A DNA stretch of 5,511 nucleotides, taken from positions 1-5,511 of the forward strand of contig DAOWEW010000091.1 in the NCBI GenBank assembly GCA_030638305.1, read 5' to 3'. The stretch is from Desulfobacteraceae bacterium. GTDB taxonomy: Bacteria > Desulfobacterota > Desulfobacteria > Desulfobacterales > ETH-SRB1. A program made the translations under genes and the position numbers. Below, piece by piece: positions 1-5,511 of the stretch (within the stretch, counting starts at the first letter, position 1; every line of letters begins with the position of its first letter). The notes beneath the pieces are model-generated. The model was not told where the DNA came from, ran no database searches, and saw only the letters and a list, made by a program, of their open reading frames with translations.

Positions 1-22
1 AATCAGCTAATAAAACATTGGG

Positions 23-65
23 AAGCAGGAAGTTCCGGACCGTTATTTGTTTGAACTTGTTGCTT
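23..65 (+). promoter_or_regulatory. Stem-loop in the pnp leader, abutting the ribosome binding site
   Basis: Bases 23-35 (AAGCAGGAAGTTC) pair with 53-65 (GAACTTGTTGCTT): 11 of 13 are Watson-Crick pairs, one is G-T and one is a mismatch, around a 17-nt loop (36-52). The stem ends at 65 and the Shine-Dalgarno GGAG starts at 66. No T-run follows, so this is not an intrinsic terminator. In Escherichia coli the pnp leader carries a stem-loop that RNase III cuts and PNPase uses for autoregulation. A similar role here is inferred from position and shape only. Confidence 0.6.
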
Positions 66-69
66 GGAG
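66..69 (+). promoter_or_regulatory. Shine-Dalgarno site of pnp
   Basis: GGAG lies 8 nt before the ATG at 78. This fixes the pnp start. The frame stays open upstream to a TTG at 18, but those 20 codons would run through the leader hairpin, and the PNPase family normally starts a few residues before the first RNase PH-like strand, as it does from 78. Confidence 0.75.
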
Positions 70-77
70 AAATAAAT

Positions 78-2162
78 ATGGAAAATTTACTTACAACAGA
101 AGTTAGTGGAAAGCCTCTTAGCATACAGACCGGCAAGGTTGCAAAACAGGCTTCAGGATCAGCCATGGTTCAATATGGAGAAACTATCGTACTGGTTTCA
201 GTTGTATCTGCTCATGAAGATAAAACAGTCTCTTTCTTACCACTTACAGTTGAATATCAGGAAAAAATTTATGCGGCAGGCCGGATACCTGGTAATTATT
301 TCAGGCGCGAAATTGGAAGGCCATCTGAAAAAGAAACATTAACCGCCCGTCTTATTGATCGACCCATAAGGCCTCTTTTCCCCAAAAAATATAACCACGA
401 AACCCAGGTTATTGCGACTGTATTATCTATGGATCAGGAAAATGATCCGGATATCCTGGCAATGATAGGAGCCTCGACGGCGCTTGAGATATCAGACATT
501 CCATTTGAAGGCCCTATTGCATCTGTCCGTGTAGGACGAATAGATGGCAAATTGATCATCAATCCAACAATCAGTGAATGTGAAACGAGCGATCTTAATA
601 TCATTGTTGCAGGTTCAAGAACCGGCGTAGTAATGGTCGAAGGTGGTGGCAGCTTAATAAACGAAGAAGATATGCTTGAGGCTATATTCTTTGGTCATAA
701 AGAAATGCAACCGATCATAGATTTGCAGGTACAACTAAAAGAGATTGCCGGTACAGCCAAGCGTCCTTTTGCTCCCCCTGAAAAAGATGAAATGCTGGTA
801 AAAAAAGTTGAGGAAGCAGCTCATTCGAAATTACGTGAAGCAATAGTTATACCTGAAAAAATTAAACGTCGAACCGCTCTTCGTAATGTTAAACCTGAAA
901 TATTTGAAAATCTTGGTGAAGAATACGCTGATCGCAAGGAAGAAGTTTACGATATTTTTAATGACTTGAAAAAATCAATTATCAGAGAACTTATCCTGAA
1001 AGAAGGGCGAAGAATTGATAACAGAAAATTTAATGAAATAAGACCGATTACTTGTGAAACCGGAATCCTGCCAAGGCCTCATGGCAGTGCTCTGTTTACA
1101 AGAGGAGAAACCCAGGTACTCGGAGTTATGACTCTTGGTTCAGGTCGGGATGAACAAAGGGTTGAGACACTTAGTGGAGAAGAACTCAGGCCATTTATGC
1201 TTCATTACAATTTCCCGCCTTATTCAGTCGGTGAAACAAGGCGAGTTGGTGGCCCGAGCCGAAGAGATATAGGTCATGGCGGACTGTCAACCAGAGCTAT
1301 TGAAAAAGTGCTGCCGAATAAAGAAGATTTTGATTATACAATTCGTATAGTATCGGAAGTGCTGGAGTCAAACGGTTCTTCATCAATGGGAACTATATGT
1401 TCAGGAATCCTGGCTCTTATGGATGGCGGAGTCCCGATTAAAGCACCTGTTTCCGGCATTGCAATGGGACTTGTACAAGAAGGGGATAATGTGATTATCC
1501 TGTCGGATATTCTTGGCGATGAAGATCAGGCCGGAGACATGGATTTTAAGGTTGCAGGCACATGTGACGGAATAACAGCCTTGCAGATGGATATTAAAAT
1601 TCACGAACTTTCAAAAGATATAATGCAGAAAGCCCTTGAGCAGGCCCGTGTTGGCAGGCTTTTTATTCTTGATAAAATGCTGACAGCTCTAAAAGAACCC
1701 CGCGAAGATGTTTCCCCTCATGCCCCGAAAATCATTACCATAAAGATTAATCCTGACAAGATACGAGAAATAATAGGACCGGGAGGAAAAATCATCAGGG
1801 CAATGCAGAGTGAAACAAATACTACCATAGAAATAGATGATTTGGGCGTTATTAAAATTGCTGCTGTTTCTGACAAAGATGCACAAGCAGCATTGGAAAT
1901 GATCAAGGAAATTACACAAGAGCCAGAGGTTGGAGTTATTTATGAAGGTACTGTCGTAAAGATAATGGACTTTGGGGCATTTGTTCAGATAATGCCAAAC
2001 GTGGACGGCCTTGTACATATTTCACAACTTGCTTCACAACGCGTAGCAAAAGTTACGGATATAGTTAAGGAAGGAGAAAAAATAAGGGTTAAGGTTCTTG
2101 AAGTAAACAACGGAAAAATACGCCTGAGTCGCAAAGCTGTTATAGAAGAGGAAAATGGATAA
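78..2162 (+). CDS. pnp: Polynucleotide phosphorylase (polyribonucleotide nucleotidyltransferase)
   Basis: PNPase degrades RNA 3' to 5' using phosphate, releasing nucleoside diphosphates. It acts in the cytoplasm as a trimer, often within the RNA degradosome. The protein is 694 aa, normal for the family. Order: first RNase PH domain (about 5-140) with the FRRE...GRPSEKE loop at 75-86 and [12 protein letters not shown] at 91-102; all-alpha linker (about 235-310); second RNase PH domain (about 315-545) with RRDIGHG at 395-401, NGSSSM at 432-437 and [11 protein letters not shown] at 481-491. D483, D489 and K491 match the E. coli metal and catalytic residues D486, D492 and K494. A KH domain (about 552-612) has GPGGK at 567-571, and an S1 domain (about 618-686) has the FGAFV core at 632-636. 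The start is set by GGAG at 66-69. It is the first gene of the visible operon, and its stop overlaps the next start. Nothing is truncated. Confidence 0.98.
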   Translation: MENLLTTEVSGKPLSIQTGKVAKQASGSAMVQYGETIVLVSVVSAHEDKTVSFLPLTVEYQEKIYAAGRIPGNYFRREIGRPSEKETLTARLIDRPIRPLFPKKYNHETQVIATVLSMDQENDPDILAMIGASTALEISDIPFEGPIASVRVGRIDGKLIINPTISECETSDLNIIVAGSRTGVVMVEGGGSLINEEDMLEAIFFGHKEMQPIIDLQVQLKEIAGTAKRPFAPPEKDEMLVKKVEEAAHSKLREAIVIPEKIKRRTALRNVKPEIFENLGEEYADRKEEVYDIFNDLKKSIIRELILKEGRRIDNRKFNEIRPITCETGILPRPHGSALFTRGETQVLGVMTLGSGRDEQRVETLSGEELRPFMLHYNFPPYSVGETRRVGGPSRRDIGHGGLSTRAIEKVLPNKEDFDYTIRIVSEVLESNGSSSMGTICSGILALMDGGVPIKAPVSGIAMGLVQEGDNVIILSDILGDEDQAGDMDFKVAGTCDGITALQMDIKIHELSKDIMQKALEQARVGRLFILDKMLTALKEPREDVSPHAPKIITIKINPDKIREIIGPGGKIIRAMQSETNTTIEIDDLGVIKIAAVSDKDAQAALEMIKEITQEPEVGVIYEGTVVKIMDFGAFVQIMPNVDGLVHISQLASQRVAKVTDIVKEGEKIRVKVLEVNNGKIRLSRKAVIEEENG

Positions 2163-3426
2163 AATAATAAAGAAAACCATTCTTGATAATGGCATCAGAA
2201 TTTTATCCAAAAAAATACCCCATGCGCGCAGTGTTTCAATGGGAATCTGGGTAAATGCAGGAGCCAGAGATGAGGCTCCATCTGAGAACGGACTTTCGCA
2301 TTTTATTGAACACATGATTTTCAAGGGGACAAAAAAGCGGTCAGCCCTTCAGATAGCCAAGGAATTTGACTCTATCGGCGGTAATTCAAACGCGTTTACA
2401 ACCATGGAAAACACCTGTTACCATGCAAAGGTAATGGACACACATTTAGATACCATGGTTGATATTCTTTCCGATATATTTTTATGCTCAGCATTTGAAT
2501 CAATAGAGGTTGAAAAAGAACGCACAGTTATAGTTCAGGAAATTGCAATGACCGAAGACGCCCCGGAAGAATACATTCATACTCTTTCAGGACATACTTA
2601 CTGGGGCGACAACCCTTTGGGGCAATCAATACTTGGTTCTCGTGAAAACATTTTAAGTTTCGAAACTGAAACCATCAGAAATTTTTTTTCCCGACTTTAT
2701 CAGCCCGAACATATCTTGATATCAATTGCAGGTAAGGTAGAGCATGATCATTTTGTCAATCTCATCAGGCAGCAATTCGAATCAATTAAAGCAAGTAATG
2801 ATTTACCTGTTCGTACAACCCCAACCGGCAGATCTAAAGTCGCCATTTATTCCAGGGATATTGAACAGGTTCATATCTGCTTAGGCACAAAAGGCTTATC
2901 AATTACTGATCCAAAGCGTTATGCCTTTTCACTGATTAATACCATACTCGGTGGAAACATGAGCTCAAGGCTTTTCCAGGAAATTCGTGAAAACAGAGGA
3001 CTTGCCTATTCTGTTTACTCCTTTATATCCCCGCATGTTGATACAGGCATGTTCGGTGTCTATGGAGGAGTCAATCCTGAAAATGATAGAGAAACCATAG
3101 ACATTATCCTGGATGAAATGCTCAAATTAAAAGAAATTCCTGTTGACTTAACGGAACTGCAAAGCGCAAAGGAATATACAAAAGGCAATCTTATGCTTGC
3201 ATCAGAAAGTATTGACAGCCAAATGGTTCGGTTAGCGCAGAATGAAATCCATTTCGGGCGCTATATTCCCCTGCAGGAAGTTGTAGATAAAATTGAAAAA
3301 ATCAAAGTGGATGATATTATTGATACAGCATCAACCTTGTTTGATAATGACCGACTTGCAATTACTCTGCTTGGTCCTGTTTCCGACAAAAAGTTATATG
3401 AAAACATACTAACCGCTCACAGTTAA
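2155..3426 (+). CDS. M16 family zinc peptidase (processing-peptidase-like, PqqL/YmxG type)
   Basis: Cytoplasmic zinc metallopeptidase of the M16 (pitrilysin / mitochondrial processing peptidase beta-like) family, 423 aa, the usual single-chain length. The inverted zinc motif HFIEH lies at 49-53: H49 and H53 bind zinc, E52 is the general base, and E129 in VIVQEI is the expected third ligand. The N-terminal M16 domain spans about 12-160. The C-terminal domain spans about 165-350 and carries the conserved [11 protein letters not shown] stretch at 280-290, with the R281 and Y285 that usually contact substrate. No signal peptide or membrane segment is visible. Its ATG lies inside the end of pnp (8-nt overlap), with GAGG at 2148-2151 only 3 nt upstream, so translation is probably coupled to pnp. 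Bacillus has an M16 peptidase near pnpA as well. The physiological substrate is not known from sequence. A run of eight T at 2682-2689 is a possible slippage site, but the frame is intact. Confidence 0.93.
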   Translation: MDKIIKKTILDNGIRILSKKIPHARSVSMGIWVNAGARDEAPSENGLSHFIEHMIFKGTKKRSALQIAKEFDSIGGNSNAFTTMENTCYHAKVMDTHLDTMVDILSDIFLCSAFESIEVEKERTVIVQEIAMTEDAPEEYIHTLSGHTYWGDNPLGQSILGSRENILSFETETIRNFFSRLYQPEHILISIAGKVEHDHFVNLIRQQFESIKASNDLPVRTTPTGRSKVAIYSRDIEQVHICLGTKGLSITDPKRYAFSLINTILGGNMSSRLFQEIRENRGLAYSVYSFISPHVDTGMFGVYGGVNPENDRETIDIILDEMLKLKEIPVDLTELQSAKEYTKGNLMLASESIDSQMVRLAQNEIHFGRYIPLQEVVDKIEKIKVDDIIDTASTLFDNDRLAITLLGPVSDKKLYENILTAHS

Positions 3427-3447
3427 CGGCCCCACCAAAATTAACTT

Positions 3448-3906
3448 ATGAATCATAACCTTACTATTAAACTGCTTCGCATCAGGCCTGACGATGATGC
3501 AGATATACCTTTGCCGCAATATATGACTTCACAGTCTGCAGGAATGGATATATATGCGGCCATCAAAAAAGACCTTCTCCTTGAAAAAGGTGAAATCGCC
3601 TTGATTCCAACAGGATTTGCTATGGCCATTCCTGAAGGATTTGAAGCCCAGATCCGTCCAAGAAGCGGATTGGCCGTTAAGCATGGTATCAGTCTTATAA
3701 ATTCACCCGGTACAATTGACTCTGACTATCGCGGAGAGATAATGATCCCGGCTATAAATCTCGGCAATAAAAACTACACTGTCAAAAGAGGTGACAGAAT
3801 AGCTCAGATGATCATAAAAAGAGTTTATCATGCCAGGATCGAAGTTGTAAAACAATTAGATACAACTGCTCGCGAGGCTGGAGGTTTCGGGCACACCGGA
3901 AAATAA
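3448..3906 (+). CDS. dut: Deoxyuridine 5'-triphosphate nucleotidohydrolase (dUTPase)
   Basis: Trimeric dUTPase: hydrolyses dUTP to dUMP and pyrophosphate, keeping uracil out of DNA and supplying the dTMP precursor. It has 152 aa, typical of the homotrimeric family. All five motifs are present in order: I AGMDIYAA at 31-38; II PRSGLAVKHGI at 71-81; III GTIDSDYRGEI at 88-98 with catalytic D91; IV GDRIAQMII at 115-123; V AREAGGFGHTG at 141-151, the glycine-rich tail that closes on the substrate. Motif V reads R-E where many members have R-G, a mild variation. The ATG at 3448 is chosen because the N-terminal strand (LTIKLLRIRPDDD) and PLPQYMTSQSAG are family-typical and would be lost with the next ATG. 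The 21-nt gap after the peptidase gene contains no recognisable Shine-Dalgarno, so expression probably relies on coupling within the operon. No clear T-tailed terminator follows. Confidence 0.97.
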   Translation: MNHNLTIKLLRIRPDDDADIPLPQYMTSQSAGMDIYAAIKKDLLLEKGEIALIPTGFAMAIPEGFEAQIRPRSGLAVKHGISLINSPGTIDSDYRGEIMIPAINLGNKNYTVKRGDRIAQMIIKRVYHARIEVVKQLDTTAREAGGFGHTGK

Positions 3907-3948
3907 TCTTGAGAGCTTAGAAATAAATTCTGACAGGATAACAGAATA

Positions 3949-4130
3949 AGGAACATGGACGAAATAACTTCACCAACTATGCATCACAGCTTCAGGCCGC
4001 CTTTGCCCGATCTCAAATCACAAAAATCTTGAAATAGCTCGCTATTCCTTCAATTTTTGTGATCTGAGATCGAACAAATTCGACCCAAATCTGTGTGCCT
4101 ACTTGGTGAAGTTAATTCGTCCACGTTCCT
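3949..4130. repeat. 182-nt near-complete palindromic element, full copy
   Basis: The two halves are reverse complements around a TC at 4039-4040. Outer arms 3949-3976 and 4103-4130 match at 26 of 28 positions. Inner arms 4008-4027 and 4053-4072 match at 19 of 20. The tip pairs AATAGC (4033-4038) with GCTATT (4041-4046). Between outer and inner arms the pairing is weaker but still recognisable, with one-base offsets that cancel out. As RNA it would fold into one long hairpin; as DNA it could form a cruciform. A half copy occurs at 5247-5304, so it is a repeat family. TAA stands on both sides of the GGAAC...GTTCC core (3947-3949 and 4130-4132). This fits a MITE- or REP-like non-autonomous element, but mobility is inferred. 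Confidence 0.85.
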
Positions 4131-4146
4131 AAACAAGATTTTGTTT
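4131..4146. repeat. Small perfect hairpin next to the palindrome
   Basis: AAACAA (4131-4136) pairs with TTGTTT (4141-4146) around GATT. A second AAACAA at 4156-4161 could pair with the same TTGTTT instead. The stems are AT-only and short, so the structure is weak. It directly adjoins the right end of the 182-nt element. No function can be assigned. Confidence 0.3.
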
Positions 4147-4250
4147 CAAGTGAACAAACAAGGTTAAGTCTCACTTTAGCTATCCAGTAAATCATAAAAA
4201 AATCCTAATCGTGTTACCGTTTTTTCCGCCGACACGGTCGGCTTGCTCCA

Positions 4251-4265
4251 TAGTTACTGTAACTA
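4251..4265. promoter_or_regulatory. 15-bp perfect dyad, possible operator
   Basis: TAGTTAC, a central T, then GTAACTA: seven perfectly complementary bases on each side of one base. The size and symmetry resemble a site for a dimeric helix-turn-helix regulator. It lies about 137 nt before the hydrolase start, and no matching promoter is evident, so the regulatory role is speculative. Confidence 0.3.
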
Positions 4266-4315
4266 AAAGCCAGTTTTCAAATTTCTGATCAAATATAAAG
4301 TAATGGATTTTGATG

Positions 4316-4372
4316 AGGATTTACAGGATGAGTTTTGATATTTTAATCCTGAATATCCTGTTAATCCTGTCA
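4316..4372. repeat. Inverted ATCCTGT-type repeat with 9-nt period
   Basis: The right arm consists of three 9-nt units starting at 4346, 4355 and 4364, each beginning ATCCTG. The left arm AGGATTTACAGGAT (4316-4329) is complementary to 4355-4368 at 13 of 14 positions, leaving a 25-nt loop. Runs of ACAGGAT / ATCCTGT spaced like this are recalled as a common intergenic repeat type in several bacterial and archaeal genomes (from memory, not searched). A degenerate relative, TGACAGGATAACAG, lies at 3931-3944 in the opposite orientation to the right arm. It ends about 30 nt before the hydrolase start and may affect that mRNA's 5' end. Confidence 0.6.
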
Positions 4373-4401
4373 AAAAAGTCTCTTTATAAAAGTTGGATTA
4401 T

Positions 4402-5217
4402 ATGAGTGCCAGTCAATCAGTTCCGAACAAGTTAACTGAGGATTACAATCTTGCAATATGTATGCTGGCGAGCGGCAGCAAAGGAAATGCTATTTTTATT
4501 TCCAACGGCTCCACCTCAATACTTGTTGATGCGGGTCTTTCCGGAATAGAAATTGAACGCAGACTAAGATCAACAGGGCTTAATCCCGAAAATCTTGACG
4601 CTATACTTGTATCTCATGAACACACCGATCATATTCAGGGCGTAGGAGTTCTTTCACGCCGTTTTGACCTGCCTGTATACATAAACAGCGAGACAATAAA
4701 AGCTGCCTCATCTAAATTAAAAAATATTAAAGACATAAGAAGCTTTGAGTGCGGTTCAGCCTTTATGTTAAAAACACTGGCCCTGCATCCATTTTCAATA
4801 TCCCATGATGCTCAAGATCCTGCCGGTTTTACCATAAAACAAAACGGTTCAAAAATCGGCATCGCAACCGATCTTGGAATTGCTACCTCAATGGTTAAAG
4901 AGCATCTTAAAGACTGCTCGTTGCTGGTTCTTGAAGCAAACCATGACCCGACCATGCTTGCAAACGGGCCATATCCCTGGCCTTTAAAACAACGCGTCAA
5001 AAGCCGAACCGGGCACCTTTCAAACGAAGATTCAAAAAATCTTTTAAATGAAATCAAACACAACAAACTGCAACATGTAATTCTTGCTCATCTAAGCGAA
5101 ACAAATAATACCCCTGAAAAAGCATTAAGTGTTGTAGGCCAGGCTCTCACTAATATTGACACCAGACTTAGCGTTGCTTCACAGTATGAATCCGGTAAGT
5201 TACTTTGCGTCAAATAG
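4402..5217 (+). CDS. Metallo-beta-lactamase-fold hydrolase, YycJ/WalJ-like
   Basis: Predicted cytoplasmic metallo-beta-lactamase-fold enzyme of the YycJ/WalJ group, whose members are linked to DNA repair and 5'-to-3' exonuclease activity; activity of this protein is inferred. From the ATG it is 271 aa. ASGSKGN at 23-29 and DAGLS at 43-47 are signatures of this group. The metal-binding HEHTDH is at 72-77, followed by H135 in SHDA, D157 in ATDLG, and a histidine-rich second half with EANHD at 178-182, GHLSN at 204-208 and H230 in AHLSE. These supply the usual two-metal ligand set. An in-frame TTG at 4393 is an alternative start three codons earlier. Neither start has a good Shine-Dalgarno; ATG was preferred as the commoner start codon. 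The gene stands alone, bracketed by copies of the palindromic repeat, and is probably transcribed separately from the pnp operon. Other roles for the fold (RNase, glyoxalase) are less likely given the ASGSKGN start. Confidence 0.88.
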   Translation: MSASQSVPNKLTEDYNLAICMLASGSKGNAIFISNGSTSILVDAGLSGIEIERRLRSTGLNPENLDAILVSHEHTDHIQGVGVLSRRFDLPVYINSETIKAASSKLKNIKDIRSFECGSAFMLKTLALHPFSISHDAQDPAGFTIKQNGSKIGIATDLGIATSMVKEHLKDCSLLVLEANHDPTMLANGPYPWPLKQRVKSRTGHLSNEDSKNLLNEIKHNKLQHVILAHLSETNNTPEKALSVVGQALTNIDTRLSVASQYESGKLLCVK

Positions 5218-5221
5218 ATTT

Positions 5222-5246
5222 ACGGCTATGATTTACCGTGTTTTTT
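5222..5246 (+). terminator. Weak intrinsic terminator candidate after the hydrolase gene
   Basis: ACGG (5222-5225) pairs with CCGT (5236-5239). A one-base bulge and two more A-T pairs (5227-5228 with 5234-5235) close a 5-nt loop. The stem is followed by G and six T (5241-5246). It lies 5 nt after the stop codon. The stem is short, so termination efficiency is uncertain. Confidence 0.4.
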
Positions 5247-5304
5247 CAAACCCGACCTAAATCTATGTGCCTACTTGCGGAAGTTAATTCGTCTACGTTC
5301 CTAA
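5247..5304. repeat. Half-length second copy of the palindromic element (right arm only)
   Basis: Positions 5253-5304 match 4081-4132 at 47 of 52 bases with no gaps, and CAAA at 5247-5250 also matches 4075-4078. The differences are at 5258, 5265, 5278, 5279 and 5294. The inner stem and the whole left arm are absent; upstream of 5247 the sequence is the terminator-like stretch and the end of the hydrolase gene. The right edge ends in GTTCC then TAA, as in the full copy. It is a truncated or decayed relic of the same family. Confidence 0.8.
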
Positions 5305-5314
5305 CGATAATTTT

Positions 5315-5511
5315 TGTATAGTGGACCCCAAAAATGAGACAGTGTGTTAAGGTGTGTTTCCAAGAAAAATGAGGCACAAAATGGGTAGAAAAAAACATAG
5401 CAAGGAATTGAAGGCGAGAATTGCTCTTGATGCAATAAAGGGTCAGAAAACAATGTCAGAATTGGCTTCAGAATATGGAGTTCACGCTAATCAAATAAGT
5501 AGGTGGAAAAA
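5315..5511 (+). mobile_element. IS3-family insertion sequence, left end (cut by window edge)
   Basis: The OrfA start at 5381 is preceded by a short leader that looks like an IS3-family left end: a TG at 5315, then GTGGACCCCAAAAATGAGAC at 5321-5340. The exact first base is uncertain (5315 to about 5319), because the right end and the target duplication lie outside the window. The element starts about 10 nt beyond the half palindrome. Only the first 197 or so bases are visible, so completeness cannot be judged. Confidence 0.6.
5381..5511 (+). CDS. IS3-family transposase OrfA, N-terminal part (runs off window)
   Basis: Forty-three codons are visible, beginning MGRKKHSKELKARIALDAIK. This is the N-terminal helix-turn-helix domain of IS3/IS911-type OrfA, which binds the element's inverted repeats. 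The ELASEYGVHANQISRWK stretch at about 27-43 is the classic recognition helix region that ends in the W-K. In such elements OrfA is normally fused to the DDE-containing OrfB by a -1 frameshift; OrfB would lie beyond the window. The start at 5381 is preceded by GAGG at 5371-5374 with a 6-nt gap. An in-frame ATG at 5369 would add four residues but has no comparable site. The gene is open to the last base, with no frameshift or stop in the visible part. Confidence 0.88.
   Translation, partial: MGRKKHSKELKARIALDAIKGQKTMSELASEYGVHANQISRWK

Larger units (their letters stand above)
3907..4401. other. Long repeat-filled intergenic region
   Basis: About 495 bases without a convincing gene between dut and the hydrolase gene. 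It holds the 182-nt palindrome (3949-4130), small competing hairpins at 4131-4161 and 4209-4242, a 15-bp dyad (4251-4265) and the ATCCTGT-type inverted repeat (4316-4372). No standard hairpin plus T-run terminator for the pnp operon and no strong promoter for the next gene could be identified. TATAAA at 4385-4390 is the best -10-like sequence, but it has no good -35 partner. Confidence 0.8.

Noticed and set aside
1..54. C-terminal end of an upstream gene in frame 1 (stop TGA at 52-54)
   Set aside because: Only 17 codons are visible, they match no family I recognise, and they overlap the leader stem-loop. Chance openness is as likely.
18..77. Longer pnp start at TTG 18
   Set aside because: It would add 20 residues foreign to the family and run through the leader hairpin; ATG 78 has a well-placed GGAG.
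1401..2324. Minus-strand open frames inside pnp and the peptidase gene
   Set aside because: They lie wholly within strongly supported + strand genes, lack family features and ribosome sites, and are shadows.
2682..2689. Eight-T run in the peptidase gene as a phase-variation switch
   Set aside because: The frame is intact, the gene is a housekeeping type, and a single T8 run is expected by chance in AT-rich coding DNA.
3949..4130. Palindrome as the intrinsic terminator of the pnp operon
   Set aside because: The stem is far longer than usual terminators and no T-run follows on either strand; a transcript-end role is possible but not of the standard type.
4228..4242. GCCGA/TCGGC hairpin as a terminator
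   Set aside because: The T6 run lies before the stem, not after it, and the reverse strand has no T-run after the stem either.
4215..5252. Shared TTACCGT plus T-run at 4215-4225 and 5234-5246 as another repeat pair
   Set aside because: Only two short low-complexity matches with different spacing; chance likeness is enough.
3907..5380. CRISPR array, retron or toxin-antitoxin in the repeat-rich gaps
   Set aside because: No regularly spaced direct repeats with unique spacers, no reverse transcriptase and no paired small genes were found.

Overview
The window looks like a chromosomal piece of an AT-rich bacterium. The protein sequences and the gene order pnp / M16 peptidase / dut would fit an anaerobic Desulfobacterota (delta-proteobacterial) lineage. 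That placement is an inference from general family resemblance and was not tested by any search. All genes lie on the + strand.

Layout. Positions 1-77 are a leader with a strong stem-loop (23-65) that ends exactly where the pnp Shine-Dalgarno begins. Next come polynucleotide phosphorylase (pnp, 78-2162), a zinc M16-family processing peptidase (2155-3426, overlapping pnp by 8 nt) and dUTPase (dut, 3448-3906, 21 nt further on). These three are almost certainly co-transcribed: RNA turnover, protein processing and nucleotide-pool hygiene in one housekeeping operon. The pnp-M16 linkage is also known in other bacteria, for example Bacillus.

Positions 3907-4401 are a non-coding gap packed with repeats: a roughly 182-nt almost full-length palindrome (3949-4130), small competing hairpins (4131-4161 and 4209-4242), a 15-bp perfect dyad (4251-4265), and an inverted, 9-nt-periodic ATCCTGT-type repeat (4316-4372). 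A metallo-beta-lactamase-fold hydrolase of the YycJ/WalJ group follows (4402-5217), then a weak terminator candidate (5222-5246).

Just after it lies a second, half-length copy of the palindrome's right arm (5247-5304; 47 of 52 bases identical over 5253-5304). About 10 nt further on, the left end of an IS3-family insertion sequence begins (about 5315), with the first 43 codons of its OrfA (from 5381) before the window ends.

The three-gene operon looks ordinary. The part least explained by known families is the palindromic repeat family that brackets the hydrolase gene. It looks like a non-autonomous mobile or REP/MITE-like element, but the window alone cannot show mobility. No CRISPR array, tRNA, rRNA or recognisable new defence system was seen.
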